64,000 bases of DNA from Pelagicoccus sp. (GCA_028284635.1 JANQRJ010000013.1:1-64000); one strand, 5' to 3'; shown: positions 1 to 8,980, counted from the first letter of the stretch. Notes: generated by a model from the sequence alone, not told the origin. Translations and numbers: made by a program.

Positions 1-2814
1 ACCGTTCTCGCTGGAGGCGAAGCGGCCGATCTTGAACGAGTTTGGCGGACGGCGATCCGGGTTGAGACGCAGGAAGACGTACTTGCCCGCGTTCGCGCCA
101 CCAGCGTATTGCTCGTTGAGGTAGTTGGCGAGGGCGGAGAGGCCCGGGAAGGAGGAGGACTTGATGGTCTCGGAGGGACGCGAGGAGTTGTTGAACCATC
201 TGACGAAACGATCCTCGATCTTGGTGGCGTCCGTGGCGTCCGCGCTTCCAGCGTAATAGTCGCCGGGCAGAACATCGGGCGTATCGCGAACACCGAGGCC
301 GTAGAGATCGACTCCGAAGTTGCCGAAGTTCGCTCCATTGTCGGTGAGCTTCACGGAGAAGCTCGCTTCGAGGAAGGGATTCTCCCTGGCGCCTACGTCG
401 GGAAGCAGGAAGGGATACACGATACAGTGCAGCGTGCTAGATCTGTCTGGTCGACCAACCCTGATGGAGGTAGCGGTCTTCTCGGTCACCGTGCCGCCGC
501 CGTCGCCAGTGCCAGATGCATTGAAGATCCCAGCATCGTCGCTGGTCGCCACGACCGTGGTCTTGACGCCTACTGGCTCGCTAACCGGCGCGTTGGTCGT
601 ATCCACAATGTAGTAGCCGCGACCGTTGATCGAGGCAACCAACGTGCTGGTACCCGGCTTGAAGGAGAGCGATTGGGCGCGAAGATTAGGCAGCCCGTCG
701 TTGATCTGAGCAATCGGACGATCGCCTTCCTTGAGCCAAACGCCGTTTTCGTTGGTGTTGCTCCGGAACGGATCTTGGTCGGTGGAGACGAAGACGCGCG
801 TGTTGTCCAGAGGATCGATCGCAACGTCGCTTATGGAGACCAAAGGAGAATCGCTTTCCTTCACGATGGTGGTCCAGGAAGCAGTGTCACCATCGTAGCG
901 GTAAACGCCTCGACGAGAGCTGGAGTCAGCGCGATTGACAGCATAAATGCGGTCGAGCTTGACGGGGTCTACAACGATTTCGGTGACGTCGTCGCCGGGG
1001 AAGCTCAGGTCCGTAAAGTCGATTCCATTGGTGGAAATGTACGCGCTGGGCACGGCACCGACGTAGATCGTCTCGGGGTTGTTAACCGGATCAGCCGCGA
1101 TCGAGAGGATGCGTACTGGGCTGCCACCACTGTCGGTGAGTCCAGACGTCAATTGAGTCCAGCTAACTCCGCCATCCGAGGAGTAGAGAAGCTTGTCGTC
1201 CTGGACGACCCAGACTCTGTCAGTCTCGGTCGGGTGAGCGTAAATGCCTTGAATGTTCTCGCTAGTATCGGGTACCGGGAGCGTCAACTCCTCCCAGCTT
1301 ACGCCGCCGTTAACGGTGCGGAGAAGCTTTGTGCCGAAACCGAACTGGCCTTCGCTCGCGTAAACCACTTGGGACGCACCAGAGGTGTTCGTGAACGCCA
1401 CGTGCTGCTGCGCGTTAAAAGTGCCATTGCCCCGGCCAAAGCCGCCGAGCGCGAACTTCCAAGTCTGCAGGTCGTCGCTACTGTACCACTTTCCTGAATC
1501 GAGACCAGCGGTGCTGGACTGCTGCGGGTTGAAGGGGTTGAAGAAGAAGTCTTCGGAAACCAAGCCGGAATAGCCGGTGCCCACGTAGAAGCCGTCGCCC
1601 AGAGCGACCGCAGAGCTGATGAACCAATTGGCCCCAGAGTCGTTGGTGCCATAGATAGTCTCGTTGCTGCCCATAAATACGCCGCCGTCATTGGACGGAT
1701 CGATGGTCAGGACCTTGGGCTTGGTATTGGGGTAGGCATTGTCGGGATAGCCAGTGGCGCCTGGAGCGCCAGTGTAGTTGGTGCGGGCCCAGGTGGCTCC
1801 TCCGTCGCCGCTACGCCAAACGCCACGGTCAGGATCGCCGACCGTCACGGTCGCGTAGAGGACGTCGACGCCGTCGTCGATCAAATCGGCTTCGATGACT
1901 CGGAACTCAGAGCCAGCAACTGGAATGCCAGTCGAGCTCGGTACGAAGTTGGCGCCCGCGTCTGTAGACTTAAAGACGCCTTCGGTACGCGAGATAACGT
2001 AAACCGTGTCGTTGTCGGAGGCGCTCTTGGTCACCCAGCGTGGAGAACTGGTAAGTCCAGCTCCAAGCTCGGTCCAGGTCGCGCCGTCGTCATCGCTTCG
2101 GTAGAACTTGTTGCCGGCAGTAGCGTAGATAGTGTCGTCGTCCGTATCGCTATCGGTAGCAACGCTGGACTTGTAGACTGCGTTGTCAGTGTGGCCGCCA
2201 CCGGGGAATGAGGACTTCTGAGCCCAGGTTTCGCCACCGTCTAGCGACTCCCACACCTCGCCGAGATTGGTGTAGCCGTTGCGGCTATTGAAGCGGCGGA
2301 AGTTGCCTATGAAAGCGAGGACGCGGCTGCTGTTGTTCGGATCCACCAGGATCTTCTGAACCGGAGCCGTCATGCCAAGCCCGACAAAAGACGGGAAACC
2401 TTCCCGCTTGTTGACCCAGTTGACGCCGCCATCGGTACTGAGATAGGGACCGCGACCGGTGCCCACCCAGACTGTATTGGCATCGACCCAGGTGTACTGC
2501 TCGACAGTGTGGCCGCCGCCGCTGAAGCCAAAGGTGTCTTGCCAGCTGATACCGCCATCGGTGCTGAGCGCAGTGCCAAGCAAATCGCCGCCGGCCAGGA
2601 CGCGATTGGAATCGAAGGGGCTTACGGAGAGCGAGGTGACTTGGCCACCCACGCCAGGCTCCAAAAGAGGAGACCAGGAGAATTCCTCGTCTGCTTGGGC
2701 GCCTGTAGTGGCGAACAAGCACGCGGCAGCGACTAGCGATACGCTGCGGGCAAAAGAGCGGACGCTACGCACCGACTCGGATGACTGGCTTATGCCAGGA
2801 TTTCTAGAGATCAT
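1..2814 (-). CDS. Exported Asp-box (BNR) beta-propeller protein, copy A, partial
   Basis: The reading frame starts with ATG at 2814 and stays open for 938 codons to the left window edge, so the C-terminus is missing. A signal peptide (hydrophobic SVSLVAAACLFATTGAQA near residues 24-42) points to export. Many Asp-box motifs of the S-x-D-G-G-x-x-W type (for example STDGGISW, STDGGVNW, SGDGGATW, SSDGGVSW) mark a large double propeller like those of GH74 xyloglucanases, sialidases and Vps10 proteins. After the propeller comes a beta-sandwich segment that is cut just before the position where copy B reads DNRPTL. It is nearly identical over long stretches to the next gene (3453-6878), so the two are a tandem duplication; the missing part should be about 200 residues. 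A polysaccharide-binding or glycanase role is inferred; no catalytic pair was identified. Confidence 0.85.
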   Translation of the reverse strand, partial: MISRNPGISQSSESVRSVRSFARSVSLVAAACLFATTGAQADEEFSWSPLLEPGVGGQVTSLSVSPFDSNRVLAGGDLLGTALSTDGGISWQDTFGFSGGGHTVEQYTWVDANTVWVGTGRGPYLSTDGGVNWVNKREGFPSFVGLGMTAPVQKILVDPNNSSRVLAFIGNFRRFNSRNGYTNLGEVWESLDGGETWAQKSSFPGGGHTDNAVYKSSVATDSDTDDDTIYATAGNKFYRSDDDGATWTELGAGLTSSPRWVTKSASDNDTVYVISRTEGVFKSTDAGANFVPSSTGIPVAGSEFRVIEADLIDDGVDVLYATVTVGDPDRGVWRSGDGGATWARTNYTGAPGATGYPDNAYPNTKPKVLTIDPSNDGGVFMGSNETIYGTNDSGANWFISSAVALGDGFYVGTGYSGLVSEDFFFNPFNPQQSSTAGLDSGKWYSSDDLQTWKFALGGFGRGNGTFNAQQHVAFTNTSGASQVVYASEGQFGFGTKLLRTVNGGVSWEELTLPVPDTSENIQGIYAHPTETDRVWVVQDDKLLYSSDGGVSWTQLTSGLTDSGGSPVRILSIAADPVNNPETIYVGAVPSAYISTNGIDFTDLSFPGDDVTEIVVDPVKLDRIYAVNRADSSSRRGVYRYDGDTASWTTIVKESDSPLVSISDVAIDPLDNTRVFVSTDQDPFRSNTNENGVWLKEGDRPIAQINDGLPNLRAQSLSFKPGTSTLVASINGRGYYIVDTTNAPVSEPVGVKTTVVATSDDAGIFNASGTGDGGGTVTEKTATSIRVGRPDRSSTLHCIVYPFLLPDVGARENPFLEASFSVKLTDNGANFGNFGVDLYGLGVRDTPDVLPGDYYAGSADATDATKIEDRFVRWFNNSSRPSETIKSSSFPGLSALANYLNEQYAGGANAGKYVFLRLNPDRRPPNSFKIGRFASSENG

Positions 2815-3120
2815 AGTAGTATCAGTATATTTTAGGGCTTATCAGTCTGGGATGAATGAGTTGGACGAAAGCGTGATTCAGGACCGGGAATGAGGGGAGC
2901 AAACCTTAGTCTGTAAGAGGCTTATGGAAAACGGCGCTGCTAGCGGCTGGGAGGATCCGGACAGCACGCAAAAGCGACGGGGCAACAGGGATCGTATGGG
3001 CACTAAGAACGCTAAGACGGCATACCTATAAACCCCGGGGTTAGGGTTTCCGCTAAAGGAAATTCAAAAAAATCTAAAAAAAGCGATGCTCTCTCTTCGA
3101 GCAGCTTGAATCCGCTAGAT
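2815..3120 (-). repeat. Duplicated upstream region of copy A
   Basis: This non-coding leader matches 6879-7195 in front of copy B. Both share an AT-rich stretch right before the start codon, a TTAGGGTTTCCGCTAA core (near 3042 and 7107) and an A-rich tract just beyond it. Similarity fades around the CTAGATTCC at about 3115-3122 and 7190-7197. The promoter was therefore copied with the gene, and both copies are probably expressed alike. I could not assign -35 and -10 boxes with certainty. Confidence 0.6.
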
Positions 3121-3345
3121 TCCCGCGGTCTCTCTCAAAATGCGTTTCGAAACCTGCGTTCCCTTTTTCAGAACGTCGATCACCATGCTTTCGTTGGGAG
3201 CATGAAGATTGTCCGCAGGCAAAAACCACCGAATCCAAGCCCAGCACCCGCTTCACGTCCGCGATAATCGGGATATTGCCTCGCGCAGAAACAGCGGAGC
3301 TCGGCAATCGCCTTATCGGTGGCTCGGATCGCACGACCGATCTAA
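3115..3345 (-). pseudogene. C-terminal remnant of an M20-family peptidase
   Basis: Read on the minus strand, three frames together rebuild the end of an M20 dipeptidase or carboxypeptidase: RATDKAIAEL, then GNIPIIADVKRVLGLDSVV, then DNLHAPNESMVIDVLKKG and a stop at 3115-3117. The DNLHAPNE motif with its metal-ligand histidine, and the preceding GxIPI...VLG block, are typical of this family. At least two frameshifts (near 3290 and 3210) and loss of everything upstream make it a dead fragment. The duplication edge of the Asp-box genes lies at its stop codon, so an intact peptidase gene probably once preceded a single Asp-box gene, and the duplication broke it. Confidence 0.7.
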
Positions 3346-3376
3346 CCTAATCGCATCCCGTCGAACATGTCTCCGC

Positions 3377-3413
3377 AAAAAAACCGCCTGCGCTCGGTGA
3401 AGAGCGCAGGCGG
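3377..3413 (-). terminator. Rho-independent terminator of Asp-box copy B
   Basis: On the minus strand a perfect 12-bp GC-rich stem (CCGCCTGCGCTC at 3384-3395 with its complement at 3402-3413) and a 6-nt loop are followed by seven T (plus-strand A at 3377-3383). It lies about 40 nt after the stop of the gene ending at 3453, the expected place and orientation. Confidence 0.9.
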
Positions 3414-3452
3414 CGAAGCTTTCAAGTTTTTCCGGTCACCCGGAAAAGGGAG

Positions 3453-6400
3453 CTATCGAGTAACCAGCAAGTCGTCGATGTAGATCACGGCTCCATTGAA
3501 GATGCCCGTCGTTACGAAGAACTGGTCGAGCTCGGTCGGGCTTTCCAGGAAGCCGATGCCGGTGCCGACTTGGACATTGTCGATCGACACGTCGAAGGTG
3601 CCAGCTACTGGATCGGCCACGATCTTGATGTCGTACCAGGTATCTGGAGCGACCGCTTGCAGCGGAGTGACGCTCGTCGAGCTGATCGCGTAGAGCGTGC
3701 CGGCGAGCGTCACAAGATCGACGGCGATCAGGCCCTCGCCGCGCAGCTGCACGGAGTTGCCGAAGGCCAGAAGGCCTTGACGGTAGCGGAACTCGGCAGT
3801 GACCACGTCGCTCGTGGGCTCGAGGAAGTCGCGCGTCGCGGAGTTCTTCTTGAACCAGTCGGCGTTGGACAGCTCGAGCGAGCGGTCGGATGCGTCGGGG
3901 AACTCGGCAACGCCTACCGAGCCGTTGTTCACGTCGCTGCTCCAGCCATCGGGCAGAGCGCCTGCGTCTGTGCCGTTGAAGTCGTCGGCCGCAAGGACGG
4001 GATCGACAGTGATCAATCTAAGCGTCGGACGATTGTCTGCATTGCCTGTTTCGCTCGCAGAGAAGCGGCCAAACTTGAAGCTGAACTTAGGCGTGCGGTC
4101 AGGGTTCAAGCGAAGGAAGACGTACTTCCCGGCGTTAGCGCCGCCGGCATACTGGGCGTTGAGGTAGTCAGTCAAATTTACAACGCCTACGGCGCTGGTT
4201 CTTTTGATTCCAAGGGATGGGCGGCTGCTGTTATTGGGCCAGCGCAGGAAGTTGTCCTGAAGCTTCGTAGCGTCCGTAGCATCGGTCGGGCCACCGACGT
4301 AGCCATCTTCGGGAAGAACGACAGCCGTGTCGCGAACTCCTAGACCGTAAAGGTCCACGCCAAAGTTCGCGAAGTTGTTTCCTCTGTCCGTCAAATTCAC
4401 GTAGAATTCGGCTTCGAGGAATGGAGCCGCTCTTGGGCCTAGATCAGGAAGCTGGAATGGGAACACGTTGCCGTGGGTCTTGAAGGAGCCATCCGGGCGT
4501 CCGACCTTAAGCGAGGTCGAGGTCTTTTCTACAATCGTCGCGCCGCCATCCTTGAACACTCCGCTCTTTCCGCGATCAGCGGAGTCTCCGACGATGTAGT
4601 AGCCGGCGTCGCTGGCATCGGACGTCAACGAAGACTTGATGCCGATTGGTTCTCCGCCACCGGCATTGCCCGTTTCCGTCACGTAGTAGCCGCGACCGTT
4701 GATGGAAGCGACGAGCTTGCTGGTACCTGGCTTGAAGGTGAGGGACTGTACTCTGAGGTTGGGCAGGCCATCGTTAACCTGGACGACAGGACGAGTGCCC
4801 TCGATCAACCACACACCGGTTTCATTGGTGTTGCTCTTGAATGGGTCTTGGTCGGTAGAGATGAATACGCGGGTGTTGTCCAGAGGATCGATTGCAACGT
4901 CGTTAATGGAAACGAGTGGAGAATCGGTCTCGGTGAGGACGGTGGTCCAGGAGGCCGTGTCGCCATCGTAGCGGTAGACGCCGCGACGGGAGCTGGAGTC
5001 TCTGCGGTTGACCACGTAGATGCGGTCCAGCTTGACGGGATCGACGAGGATCTCGGTGATGTCGTCGCCAGGGAAGTTGAGGTCCACGAAGTTCTGGCCG
5101 TCGGTAGCTACATAGCCACCTAGCACGGTGCCGACGTAGATCACCCCCGGGTTGTTCACGGGATCAGCGCCGATGACTAAGATATCCGCTGCAGTGCCAT
5201 CAGCTTTGTCGAGTCCAGACCTGAGCCGAGTCCAAGTGGAGCCACCGTCGGTGGAGTAGAAGAGTTTTTCCTCTTGGATGACCCATACTCTGTCCGTCTC
5301 GGTCGGATGCACATAGAGATCCTGGATGTTTTCAGCAGTATCGGCGACGGGGAGAGTTCTTGTCTGCCAGCTTACTCCGTTGTCGAGGGTGCGAAGGAGC
5401 TTGGTACCGAAGCCGAACTGGCCTTCGGTCGCGTAGACCACTCCGTCGGTGGCGGTAAACGCCACCTTCTGCTGCCCATTGAAGGTACCATTGCCCCGAC
5501 CAAAGCCGCCAAGAGTGAACTTCCAAGTTTGCAGGTCGTCGCTGCTGAACCACTTGCCGGAGTCGAGACCAGCAGTGCTGGACTGCAGCGGGTTGAAGGG
5601 GTTGAAGAAGAAGTCTTCGGAAACCAGGCCAGAGTAGCCCGTCCCTACGTAAAAGCCATTGCCTAAAGCAATCGCGGAGCTGATGAACCAATTGGCCCCG
5701 GAGTCGTTGGTGCCGTAGATGGTCTCGTTGCTGCCCATGAATACGCCACCGTCATTGGATGGATCGATAGTCAGGACTTTGGGCTTGGTGTTGGGGTAGG
5801 CATTGTCGGGATAGCCAGCGGCGCCTGGGGCGCCGGTGTAGTTCGTGCGAGCCCAAGTAGCTCCTCCGTCGCCACTGCGCCAAACGCCGCGGTCGGGATC
5901 ACCGACCGTTACGGTGGCGTAGAGAACATCCACGCCATCGTCGATCAAATCAGCTTCGATTACGCGGAATTCGGAGCCGGCCGGGATGTCGGCAGAGCTC
6001 GGCGCAAAGTTCGCGCCCGCATCAGTGGACTTGAATACGCCCTCAGTACGAGAAATGACCCAGACAGTATCGTTGTCGGAAGCGCTCTTGGTCACCCAAC
6101 GAGGAGAGCTTGTTATGCCAGCTCCCAGTTCGTTCCAAGTCGCGCCATCATCATCACTGCGGTAGAACTTGTTGCCCGCAGTCGCGTAGATGGTATCGTC
6201 ATCGGTGTCGCTATCGGTAGCAACGCTGGACTTGTAGACCGCGTTGTCGATGTGCTTGCCAGCGGCCATCGTGGACTTCAGGGCCCACGTTTCGCCACTG
6301 TCAAGCGACTCCCACACCTCGCCGAGGTTGGAGTAGCCGTTGCGGCTGTTAAAGCGGCGGAAGTTGCCGATGAAGGCGAGGACGCGGCTGCTGTTGTTCG

Positions 6401-6878
6401 GATCCACCAGGATCTTCTGAACGGGAGCAGTCATGCCAGTAGGTCTGGTGAATGACGGAAAACCGGAACGCTTGTTGACCCAATTGAGACCGCCATCCGT
6501 ACTGAGATAAGGTCCACGGCCAGTGCCAACCCAGACGGTGTTAGCATCCACCCAGGTGTACTGTTCAACGGTGTGTCCACCGCCACTGAAGCCAAAGGTA
6601 TCGACCCAGCTAACGCCGCCGTCCGTGCTCAAGGCCGTGCCTAGCAAGTCACCGCCTGCCAGAACGCGGTTGGAGTCGAAGGGGCTAACAGAAAGAGCGG
6701 TGACTTGGCCACCAACACCGGGCTCCAAAAGAGGAGACCAAGTGAATTCCGTGCCTGCCTGCGCGCCTGTAGTGGCGAACAAGCACGTGGCAGCGACTAG
6801 CGACACGCTACGAGTAAAAGAGCGGACGCGACGCACCGACTCAAATAACTGGTTACTACCAGGGGTTCTAGAGATCAT
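3453..6878 (-). CDS. Exported Asp-box (BNR) beta-propeller protein, copy B
   Basis: This is a 1141-residue exported protein with a signal peptide ending near residue 41 (FATTGAQA). Residues 45-740 hold about ten Asp-box motifs (STDGGVSW, STDGGLNW, SDDDGATW, SGDGGATW, STDGGSTW), which indicates one or two seven-bladed propellers as in GH74, sialidase-like and Vps10-like proteins. A beta-sandwich region at about 745-955 ends in DNRPTLRL, a pattern seen in some carbohydrate-binding modules. Residues 965-1141 resemble a LamG/concanavalin-like domain (DDFNG at its start, YIDDLLVTR at the end). The gene ends in a clear terminator and is the complete partner of copy A. Extracellular polysaccharide binding or breakdown is likely but inferred; substrate and active-site residues are not assigned. 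Confidence 0.88.
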   Translation of the reverse strand: MISRTPGSNQLFESVRRVRSFTRSVSLVAATCLFATTGAQAGTEFTWSPLLEPGVGGQVTALSVSPFDSNRVLAGGDLLGTALSTDGGVSWVDTFGFSGGGHTVEQYTWVDANTVWVGTGRGPYLSTDGGLNWVNKRSGFPSFTRPTGMTAPVQKILVDPNNSSRVLAFIGNFRRFNSRNGYSNLGEVWESLDSGETWALKSTMAAGKHIDNAVYKSSVATDSDTDDDTIYATAGNKFYRSDDDGATWNELGAGITSSPRWVTKSASDNDTVWVISRTEGVFKSTDAGANFAPSSADIPAGSEFRVIEADLIDDGVDVLYATVTVGDPDRGVWRSGDGGATWARTNYTGAPGAAGYPDNAYPNTKPKVLTIDPSNDGGVFMGSNETIYGTNDSGANWFISSAIALGNGFYVGTGYSGLVSEDFFFNPFNPLQSSTAGLDSGKWFSSDDLQTWKFTLGGFGRGNGTFNGQQKVAFTATDGVVYATEGQFGFGTKLLRTLDNGVSWQTRTLPVADTAENIQDLYVHPTETDRVWVIQEEKLFYSTDGGSTWTRLRSGLDKADGTAADILVIGADPVNNPGVIYVGTVLGGYVATDGQNFVDLNFPGDDITEILVDPVKLDRIYVVNRRDSSSRRGVYRYDGDTASWTTVLTETDSPLVSINDVAIDPLDNTRVFISTDQDPFKSNTNETGVWLIEGTRPVVQVNDGLPNLRVQSLTFKPGTSKLVASINGRGYYVTETGNAGGGEPIGIKSSLTSDASDAGYYIVGDSADRGKSGVFKDGGATIVEKTSTSLKVGRPDGSFKTHGNVFPFQLPDLGPRAAPFLEAEFYVNLTDRGNNFANFGVDLYGLGVRDTAVVLPEDGYVGGPTDATDATKLQDNFLRWPNNSSRPSLGIKRTSAVGVVNLTDYLNAQYAGGANAGKYVFLRLNPDRTPKFSFKFGRFSASETGNADNRPTLRLITVDPVLAADDFNGTDAGALPDGWSSDVNNGSVGVAEFPDASDRSLELSNADWFKKNSATRDFLEPTSDVVTAEFRYRQGLLAFGNSVQLRGEGLIAVDLVTLAGTLYAISSTSVTPLQAVAPDTWYDIKIVADPVAGTFDVSIDNVQVGTGIGFLESPTELDQFFVTTGIFNGAVIYIDDLLVTR

Positions 6879-7195
6879 AATAATGTCTATATTTTGGGCT
6901 ATTAGTTTGGGATGAGAGAGTTGGAAAAAGACCGAGAGCCATGCTGATCAGGCTTGAGGGGAACGAACCTCAGATCGGGAATAGGCAAAGCGAAAACGTG
7001 ACCGTGGACATCGACGATGAAGCGCTAATGCGCAAACACGGCAGGGTAATGGGGGCAATTGGGGCATAAAGAAGACAGAGACTGCATGCTTACAAAACCC
7101 GGTCTTAGGGTTTCCGCTAAAAGAAAATCCGAAAAAACTTAAAAAAGCTGCGAACGAACTATTCCGAGCAGCCAGGTTTCTAGATTCCTGAAAGC
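6879..7195 (-). repeat. Duplicated upstream region of copy B
   Basis: This is the counterpart of 2815-3120, sharing the TTAGGGTTTCCGCTAA core and the flanking A-rich tract. It probably carries the promoter of the copy B gene. An open frame at 6948-7259 on the minus strand has no coding character and was not called. Confidence 0.55.
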
Positions 7196-7242
7196 GGATT
7201 GCAGACCGCGCCACCCTCCCGAAAGGACTGCTCACTCCCCTG

Positions 7243-7278
7243 CGCAAACAAAACTTCAACGTTGAAGTTTTGTTTGCG
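7243..7278. repeat. Perfect 36-bp palindrome
   Basis: Eighteen bases (7243-7260) are followed without spacer by their exact complement (7261-7278). It starts 18 nt past the stop of the PurH-like gene and may end its transcription, since the 3' half of the hairpin is T-rich on the minus strand, although no T tail follows. Cruciform formation is possible. Confidence 0.75.
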
Positions 7279-7295
7279 TAGGGGGCGGGGGTTGT

Positions 7296-8735
7296 TCACA
7301 GGCGACGCAAGCCTTTTGGCATAGTCATCAAGGTAAGGCCTAGCTGGTTGGCCTCCGCACGCAAGTCTTCCACTGGGCCGCCGAACGGACAGACGACGAG
7401 TCGCGCGCCGCGCGACTTAACCTGCCTCAAGGAATCCACGTTCTCTAGAGCTTCGTCGAAAACCAGCGAAGCTCCTGACAGCTCTAACCCGCCCGACATG
7501 AGACTCTTCCAGGCTTCCGAAGTGGAAACCCTTCCATATTCTAAGCCGACAATCTCTCCATCGCGAACCGCGACACACGCACTCGAATCCAAGTGACGAA
7601 CCGTCTTCGCGCCGAGCATCAAGCCCTCCCAGTCGTCGACTAACGGTTGAGCCAGACTCAGGACCGTCCACTCCATCGGATTGATCGCAGCCCGATCCCG
7701 ATCCTGCGCAAGCGCGCCGCCCACTACGCTTCGCACCTCCTGCAAGGCCTCGTAGCCCATGCCGGCAAGCGAGACCAAAGCCGCCGTTTCGCTCTGGTCG
7801 TGCAAGACGGCCCGTTCCCCATCGGAAAAATCAGGAGCCAGAATGCCTCCCAGCCTCGCTTTCAGACCCGCCCTCAGACACTCCACGCCCAAGCTCCCAT
7901 TCACGACCAGCCAAAGCCTCTCGCCAGTCGTCGCTGCAAGCAGCTTTCCAGCGGCAGACCGAGCATCGTCTCCAAACCGAGCCGCAACCAGCTTGCCCTT
8001 GCGCCAAAGAGCCGCCACCGGACGCTCGAACTCCCCAATGAAATAGGCGGCCCGCGACACCGTCAGAATCGCCTCGAAATCCAGCTCGCCTCCAGCCACC
8101 TGCTCGAAATGCTCGAAGAAGCTGCCGTACAAAGCCGCCTGCTGATGATCGTTGTCTCCAGACTTCAATGACACCGCTCTAGACCAGACAAGACGCAACG
8201 CCTTCGGATAACCCCCGAGAGCCGCCATGTCTGGCGCTTCCGCTCCTTGCACCTCCAAGTATTGAGCCACTGCGAAATCGAAATCGCTCGTCGCCCGCAA
8301 AGCCCGAGTCGCCCGCTCCAGGCAAAAGCTCCTAGGAAGCGTTCCGCCGTTCGCGCGCAGCTCCCCCGTTGCCAGGGCAAACTCCTCCGGCCCATCCAGC
8401 GCCGCCATGCGATCAGGCAGCAAGGCCGCCGTTCGCAACGCCTCGACGCGATCCCGGTCCAAGGCTTGCAAGGCCGACTTCCAGGAATCGAAGCCCCTCG
8501 CAGCCTGCTCCACCTGCAAGAAATTCGCCGCCAGGATCCGCACCTCATTTCTAGGATCCATTAAGAATGAAGCAGCCGACCCCTCGAATACGTCCGCCGC
8601 GATTCCCGCCGTCCGCAGCTTCGAAGCCATTTCTTCATCCGCAAATACCCGGAAACCAAACTCCTCAACCAAGTCCCGAGCAAACGCCGCCGCGCCCGAG
8701 GCATCTCTGAGCGAAAACAAAACCGATCGTCCCAT
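7296..8735 (-). CDS. PurH-like protein, divergent and probably inactive
   Basis: The start is ATG at 8735, which has a strong AGGAGGGGG ribosome site right before it; the longer frame to 8906 would read through a palindrome. The 479-residue product follows PurH (AICAR transformylase/IMP cyclohydrolase, usually 510-530 residues) from end to end: an MGS-like N-terminus (SVLFSLRDASG), the ELRANGGTLP segment, DFAVAQYL, then GDNDHQQAALYGSF in place of RYGENPHQ, and a C-terminus ending MTMPKGLRRL. Key motifs are gone: the transformylase KHxNPCG is replaced by a stretch reading LWRKGKLVAA, and the cyclohydrolase blocks around GRVKTLHP and GGPTMLRSAAKN are missing or unrecognisable. I infer a paralogue that has lost purine synthesis and may bind a nucleotide or regulate. 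A normal PurH should exist elsewhere in the genome. Confidence 0.75.
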   Translation of the reverse strand: MGRSVLFSLRDASGAAAFARDLVEEFGFRVFADEEMASKLRTAGIAADVFEGSAASFLMDPRNEVRILAANFLQVEQAARGFDSWKSALQALDRDRVEALRTAALLPDRMAALDGPEEFALATGELRANGGTLPRSFCLERATRALRATSDFDFAVAQYLEVQGAEAPDMAALGGYPKALRLVWSRAVSLKSGDNDHQQAALYGSFFEHFEQVAGGELDFEAILTVSRAAYFIGEFERPVAALWRKGKLVAARFGDDARSAAGKLLAATTGERLWLVVNGSLGVECLRAGLKARLGGILAPDFSDGERAVLHDQSETAALVSLAGMGYEALQEVRSVVGGALAQDRDRAAINPMEWTVLSLAQPLVDDWEGLMLGAKTVRHLDSSACVAVRDGEIVGLEYGRVSTSEAWKSLMSGGLELSGASLVFDEALENVDSLRQVKSRGARLVVCPFGGPVEDLRAEANQLGLTLMTMPKGLRRL

Positions 8736-8822
8736 GCCCCCTCCTAATCCCAAAGCCATCTCCCAACACAACCCTCTTCTACCTAAAACAGCCCTCTTCC
8801 ACGCCCCCCAGGTCACCTCATT

Positions 8823-8882
8823 CCCGCCCGCCGATCCAGTGAAAAGGTCAAGGTTGACCTTTTCACTGGATCGGCGGGCGGG
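8823..8882. repeat. Long inverted repeat between purH-like and thiG
   Basis: Two perfectly complementary 29-nt arms (8823-8851 and 8854-8882) are separated by only two bases. The element sits in the divergent gap between the PurH-like gene and thiG, so it may lie within one or both promoters or act as a barrier between them. No TPP riboswitch (THI element) was recognised in the rest of this gap. Confidence 0.75.
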
Positions 8883-8980
8883 ATATCGGCAGCGCTGGCG
8901 GCTCAATCAAACCCGACTGCCACGCAATTTTCCCTCGCCCTTGCCGCTCACCGGTCCGATATCCTTTCCCCAAAATCAGC

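Noticed and set aside
109..1497. A 462-codon open frame on the plus strand
   Set aside because: It is the antisense of the Asp-box gene copy A, whose minus-strand frame shows a signal peptide, Asp-box motifs and strong similarity to copy B. The plus-strand product has no recognisable features.
6948..7259. A 103-codon minus-strand frame in the leader of copy B
   Set aside because: The composition is not coding-like, and the region is the duplicated upstream sequence of an Asp-box gene.
8736..8906. N-terminal extension of the PurH-like protein
   Set aside because: The extension would be translated through a long inverted repeat, has no family similarity, and a strong AGGAGG site exists directly before the ATG at 8735.
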